From positions 1-23,473 of IMG/VR virus record IMGVR_UViG_3300027779_000164: a stretch of DNA of 23,473 bases. The stretch is one strand, 5' to 3'. Below, one piece after another: positions 22,118 to 23,473 of this stretch. The translations under genes were made by a program, and so were the position numbers. Every line of letters starts with the position of its first letter. The stretch's first letter is position 1. The notes below the pieces were generated by a model. The model saw nothing but the letters and a program-made list of their open reading frames with translations. It did no database searches and had not been told where the DNA came from. This DNA is from a virus.

Positions 22118-22288
22118 TTAATTTGAAAAATGTTGAGTTAAGGATTTGCGTAGGGTTGAGGTCAACCCCTGTTGGATGAGTACGAATTTTGCATATCCAC
22201 AAGATTTTTTCTTGAGTTCTGGCAAGAGCGAGGTCATCGCTGCTCTAACGGCTTTATCGGTCACGATAATTGTTTCTGTGTTTGTCAT
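22118..22288 (-). CDS. Hypothetical 56-residue protein
   Basis: A short frame from ATG 22288. The product is mildly basic, with a helical pattern (TDKAVRAAMTSLLPELKKK) and one Cys. No family is recognised. There is no Shine-Dalgarno; the sequence upstream is TATATAGATAGATT. The gene is followed after one base by the 52-residue frame. The antisense frame on the plus strand over the same bases looks hydrophobic. I prefer the minus-strand frame because it follows the orientation and tight spacing of its neighbours. Confidence 0.5.
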   Translation of the reverse strand: MTNTETIIVTDKAVRAAMTSLLPELKKKSCGYAKFVLIQQGLTSTLRKSLTQHFSN

Positions 22289-22539
22289 AATCTATCTATA
22301 TAGCAGCAGGTTTCGTGCCAACTTTAAAATTGTGCCACTTACAAACGTATCTTGCGTTCTGATGTTTCCTCACCGTTTGCAGAGGTGGCGTCGTGGTACT
22401 CAGCCCCACAACTGGCCTTGCTCTGTGCTTTCGGCTCTTAAAATGCCACACTGAGCAGTAAAAAATACGGTGGTCACCTCGCTGGATGACTGATTCTCTT
22501 TGTTAATTTTACATCTTAACCTTTCTCGCTTTCGTTACT
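22289..22539 (-). other. Non-coding stretch upstream of the 56-residue gene
   Basis: No convincing frame exists here on either strand. It holds three TGGCA-type boxes on the minus strand, two of which (TGGCAC) are 17 bases apart, one sigma-54-like promoter match, a CACC/GGTG hairpin near 22371-22387 and a GGTGGTCACC near-palindrome around 22470. With the adjacent repeat and structured spacer it forms about 495 bases without a gene (22289-22783). An untranslated leader or a small RNA are both possible. Confidence 0.4.
22305..22321 (-). promoter_or_regulatory. Sigma-54-like promoter match
   Basis: The minus strand reads TTGGCACGAAACCTGCT, one mismatch from the sigma-54 consensus TTGGCACG-N4-TTGCT, with the required ten bases between GG and GC. 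Transcription would begin only a few bases before ATG 22288, giving almost no leader, so function is doubtful. Confidence 0.3.
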
Positions 22540-22653
22540 ATAATATACCACACAAATGTCCTTCGCGCAAGGGCTAGGCGAAAATAAATCGGTCAGAATA
22601 ACCCTGTTTTTGTGGGCTCAAACGATGGTCTTGAAAATAGTTCAAGTGGTGGG
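22540..22653. repeat. 114-bp perfect direct repeat, copy 1
   Basis: Identical over 114 bases to 23360-23473, offset exactly 820 bases. It contains a 17-base palindrome (CTTGAA-AATAG-TTCAAG, 22630-22646), a promoter-like sequence on the minus strand (22542-22570) and no ORF. The flanks diverge at 22539 on the left. The right boundary cannot be fixed because the other copy reaches the window end. Confidence 0.97.
22542..22570 (-). promoter_or_regulatory. Promoter-like sequence in repeat copy 1
   Basis: On the minus strand TTGCGC (22570-22565), a 17-base spacer and TATATT (22547-22542) preceded by TGG, an extended -10. The -10 matches 5 of 6; the -35 only 3 of 6. It faces the region leading to the 56- and 52-residue genes. 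Confidence 0.5.
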
Positions 22654-22747
22654 ACAGCGTGTGTCCTACTTGCGGCTGGCCGGCAGCGCGCTGGGCGCAA
22701 CTACTATGTAAATTGAGAGCGGGGTTGCCGCCATCAGCGGGCAACCC
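22652..22747. other. GC-rich structured spacer with several hairpins
   Basis: In 96 bases I see a GGACA/TGTCC hairpin (22652-22666), a perfect CAGCGCGCTG palindrome (22684-22693), and an 8-bp GGGTTGCC/GGCAACCC stem with a 10-base loop (22722-22747). There is no ORF. For minus-strand transcripts it follows the 63-residue gene, so it may serve as a terminator without U-tract, a processing site or a structured RNA. GC content is clearly higher than in the neighbouring genes. Confidence 0.5.
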
Positions 22748-22783
22748 TTTACCACCGCCACGGGGGCGACAGGCTCAAATAAT

Positions 22784-22975
22784 TTAATTCTCCAAAGCAT
22801 CATCGACGGCTTCTGCAAATTCTTCATCATCAAATAACATTTCGTTGCAATGCATCATATCCTGCACAGCTTCCTCGCTCATGTACTTAACGCAAGCCAT
22901 AATAACTTGGTCTTTATCATACAAGCCATCTTCAATGCGCTCCAGTAGTAGGTTCGTGTATTCTCTTGTTTTCAT
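22784..22975 (-). CDS. Hypothetical acidic 63-residue phage-type protein
   Basis: The product is acidic and helical: MKTREYTNLLLERIEDGLYD, then a helix with two Cys/His pairs (IMACVKYMSEEAVQDMMHCN), then an acidic tail. I take ATG 22975 rather than the TTG at 22993: GGAAG lies about ten bases before the ATG, and the longer version would overlap the upstream stop. Proteins of this build (TREYT start, K-D-x-V-I-M-A-C-V-K-Y-M-S middle) are, to my recollection, common small unknowns of marine phages; I cannot verify this. It is the last of three small co-oriented genes behind the promoter in repeat copy 2. Confidence 0.72.
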   Translation of the reverse strand: MKTREYTNLLLERIEDGLYDKDQVIMACVKYMSEEAVQDMMHCNEMLFDDEEFAEAVDDALEN

Positions 22976-22980
22976 AATCT

Positions 22981-23148
22981 TTACTTCCAGCAATCGGTTT
23001 CGTCAATTTCGTAGTTCCACGCGTTTTGGTCGTGGTCGCGGTAATCGTGGCCGAAGCAATCATTACGAACACCCGTAAAGGTTTCATCTTCGTTACTGAG
23101 TAAGCCCTTGACGGTTAGCTCGTTCGTGTTTTCGTTTTTGTTTTTCAT
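22981..23148 (-). CDS. Hypothetical 55-residue protein
   Basis: A short clean frame from ATG 23148 to TAA 22981, between two other small frames with 5- and 7-base gaps. The product is very acidic and Asn-rich, starting MKNKNENTNELTVKG and ending with an aromatic, Asp-rich part (HDYRDHDQNAWNYEIDETDC). It has two Cys and no membrane segment. No family is recognised. The tight, regular packing with its neighbours is the main support. No obvious Shine-Dalgarno precedes the ATG. Confidence 0.6.
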   Translation of the reverse strand: MKNKNENTNELTVKGLLSNEDETFTGVRNDCFGHDYRDHDQNAWNYEIDETDCWK

Positions 23149-23155
23149 ATCTGTT

Positions 23156-23356
23156 TTAATTCAGGCCCTTTTGCATCACCCTTTTGCACTCATCATAATA
23201 CCCGCAAGCCTCTTTGAAACGGTTAACGTCAAAGCGTGGGTTATCTGCTTTGAACTTGTCGGAGGCAAGCAGCACCAAGCCCAGCGGTGGTGTGCCACCG
23301 ATGGCGGCTGCTAGGAGGGCTGCGGTAAACTCGAAGTCTTTCTTTGTTGCTTTCAT
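23156..23356 (-). CDS. Hypothetical 66-residue phage-type protein
   Basis: The product starts MKATKKDFEFTAALLAAAIG and ends with a helix containing NPRFDVNRFKEACGY. This NPRFDxxRFxxAC end is, to my recollection, typical of small unknowns in environmental phages (not verified). A GTG at 23371 would add five residues (VVYYY) and has AAGGA seven bases upstream, a good Shine-Dalgarno. ATG 23356 has none, but it would suit a leaderless message from the promoter in repeat copy 2. I list the ATG form and regard the choice as open. First gene of the three-gene small cluster. Confidence 0.68.
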   Translation of the reverse strand: MKATKKDFEFTAALLAAAIGGTPPLGLVLLASDKFKADNPRFDVNRFKEACGYYDECKRVMQKGLN

Positions 23357-23359
23357 ATA

Positions 23360-23473
23360 ATAATATACCACACAAATGTCCTTCGCGCAAGGGCTAGGCG
23401 AAAATAAATCGGTCAGAATAACCCTGTTTTTGTGGGCTCAAACGATGGTCTTGAAAATAGTTCAAGTGGTGGG
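23360..23473. repeat. 114-bp perfect direct repeat, copy 2 (at window end)
   Basis: Identical to 22540-22653. The window stops inside or exactly at the end of this copy, so the true repeat may be longer. It contains the same palindrome (23450-23466) and minus-strand promoter-like sequence. Ending within a repeat is what an assembler produces when it cannot resolve a repeated sequence. Confidence 0.97.
23362..23390 (-). promoter_or_regulatory. Promoter-like sequence in repeat copy 2
   Basis: Same boxes as in copy 1: TTGCGC (23390-23385), 17-base spacer, TATATT (23367-23362) with an extended -10 TGG. It directly precedes the three small genes 22784-23356. The predicted start point falls at or next to ATG 23356, implying a leaderless transcript if both calls are right. 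Confidence 0.5.

Noticed and set aside
22146-22454. Plus-strand 102-codon frame with a hydrophobic segment (possible membrane protein)
   Set aside because: It runs antisense to the minus-strand 56-residue frame; the hydrophobicity is explained by the complement of Thr/Asn/Glu codons. It also goes against the orientation of all neighbours and lacks a ribosome-binding site.
22289-22783. Possible tRNA or known riboswitch in the gene-free stretch
   Set aside because: I could not fold a cloverleaf or find a T-loop GTTC motif in a suitable context, and no known riboswitch core was recognised.
1-23473. Terminal redundancy of a complete linear or circular genome
   Set aside because: The right end repeats an internal sequence (22540-22653), not the left end; the left end lies inside a gene.

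Overview
The window looks like part of a tailed-phage (Caudovirales-type) genome, most likely an environmental metagenome contig. The evidence is dense gene packing with 1-20 base gaps or short overlaps, almost all genes on the minus strand, a large terminase subunit with both ATPase and nuclease motifs, a phage-style divergent sigma factor, a PhoH-like ATPase, and a long block of fibre/adhesin genes. No rRNA, tRNA, integrase, capsid, portal or replication gene is visible, so this is a fragment. The combination PhoH, gp55-like sigma, TerL and collagen/LamG fibres is what I would expect of a marine lytic myovirus-like phage, but the host cannot be read from the sequence.

Layout, in the minus-strand direction of transcription (right to left). 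(1) 21958-23473: a cluster of very small ORFs (52-66 codons), split into two sets by a perfect 114-bp direct repeat (22540-22653 and 23360-23473). Each copy carries a minus-strand promoter-like sequence. A GC-rich, hairpin-dense spacer and a terminator-like hairpin also lie here. (2) 19034-21767: a possible operon of a GT-A glycosyltransferase, a SET-domain protein, a PhoH-like ATPase, a small HAD-family phosphatase, a 47-residue cysteine-rich miniprotein and an 84-residue unknown. (3) 18077-19021: the only plus-strand genes, a 69-residue unknown and a second GT-A type glycosyltransferase whose Shine-Dalgarno lies in a hairpin. (4) 13109-17994: zinc-ribbon protein, sigma factor with a cysteine-rich insertion, a 359-residue candidate small terminase, a C2H2-ERCC4 nuclease, and TerL. 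This is a transcription-and-packaging operon. (5) 1-13070: six consecutive fibre/adhesin-type genes (about 12.9 kb) built from collagen-like, C1q-like, LamG-like, YVTN/NHL-like beta-propeller and poly-glycine modules. The last gene runs off the left edge as an 864-codon open frame.

How the parts may work together (inference): the sigma factor and zinc-ribbon protein would redirect host RNA polymerase to late genes. Both carry short tails resembling T4-type sliding-clamp-binding peptides. TerL with its small-subunit candidate packages DNA, and the ERCC4 nuclease beside it may resolve or trim branched DNA before packaging. The fibre block provides host recognition and shows clear signs of module shuffling. 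The glycosyltransferase, SET and HAD genes look like accessory decoration or modification functions. The most unusual items are the repeat-promoter element, the C2H2-ERCC4 nuclease, the sigma/zinc-ribbon pair, the degenerate-looking SET protein and the mosaic propeller/LamG/glycine-rich adhesins.
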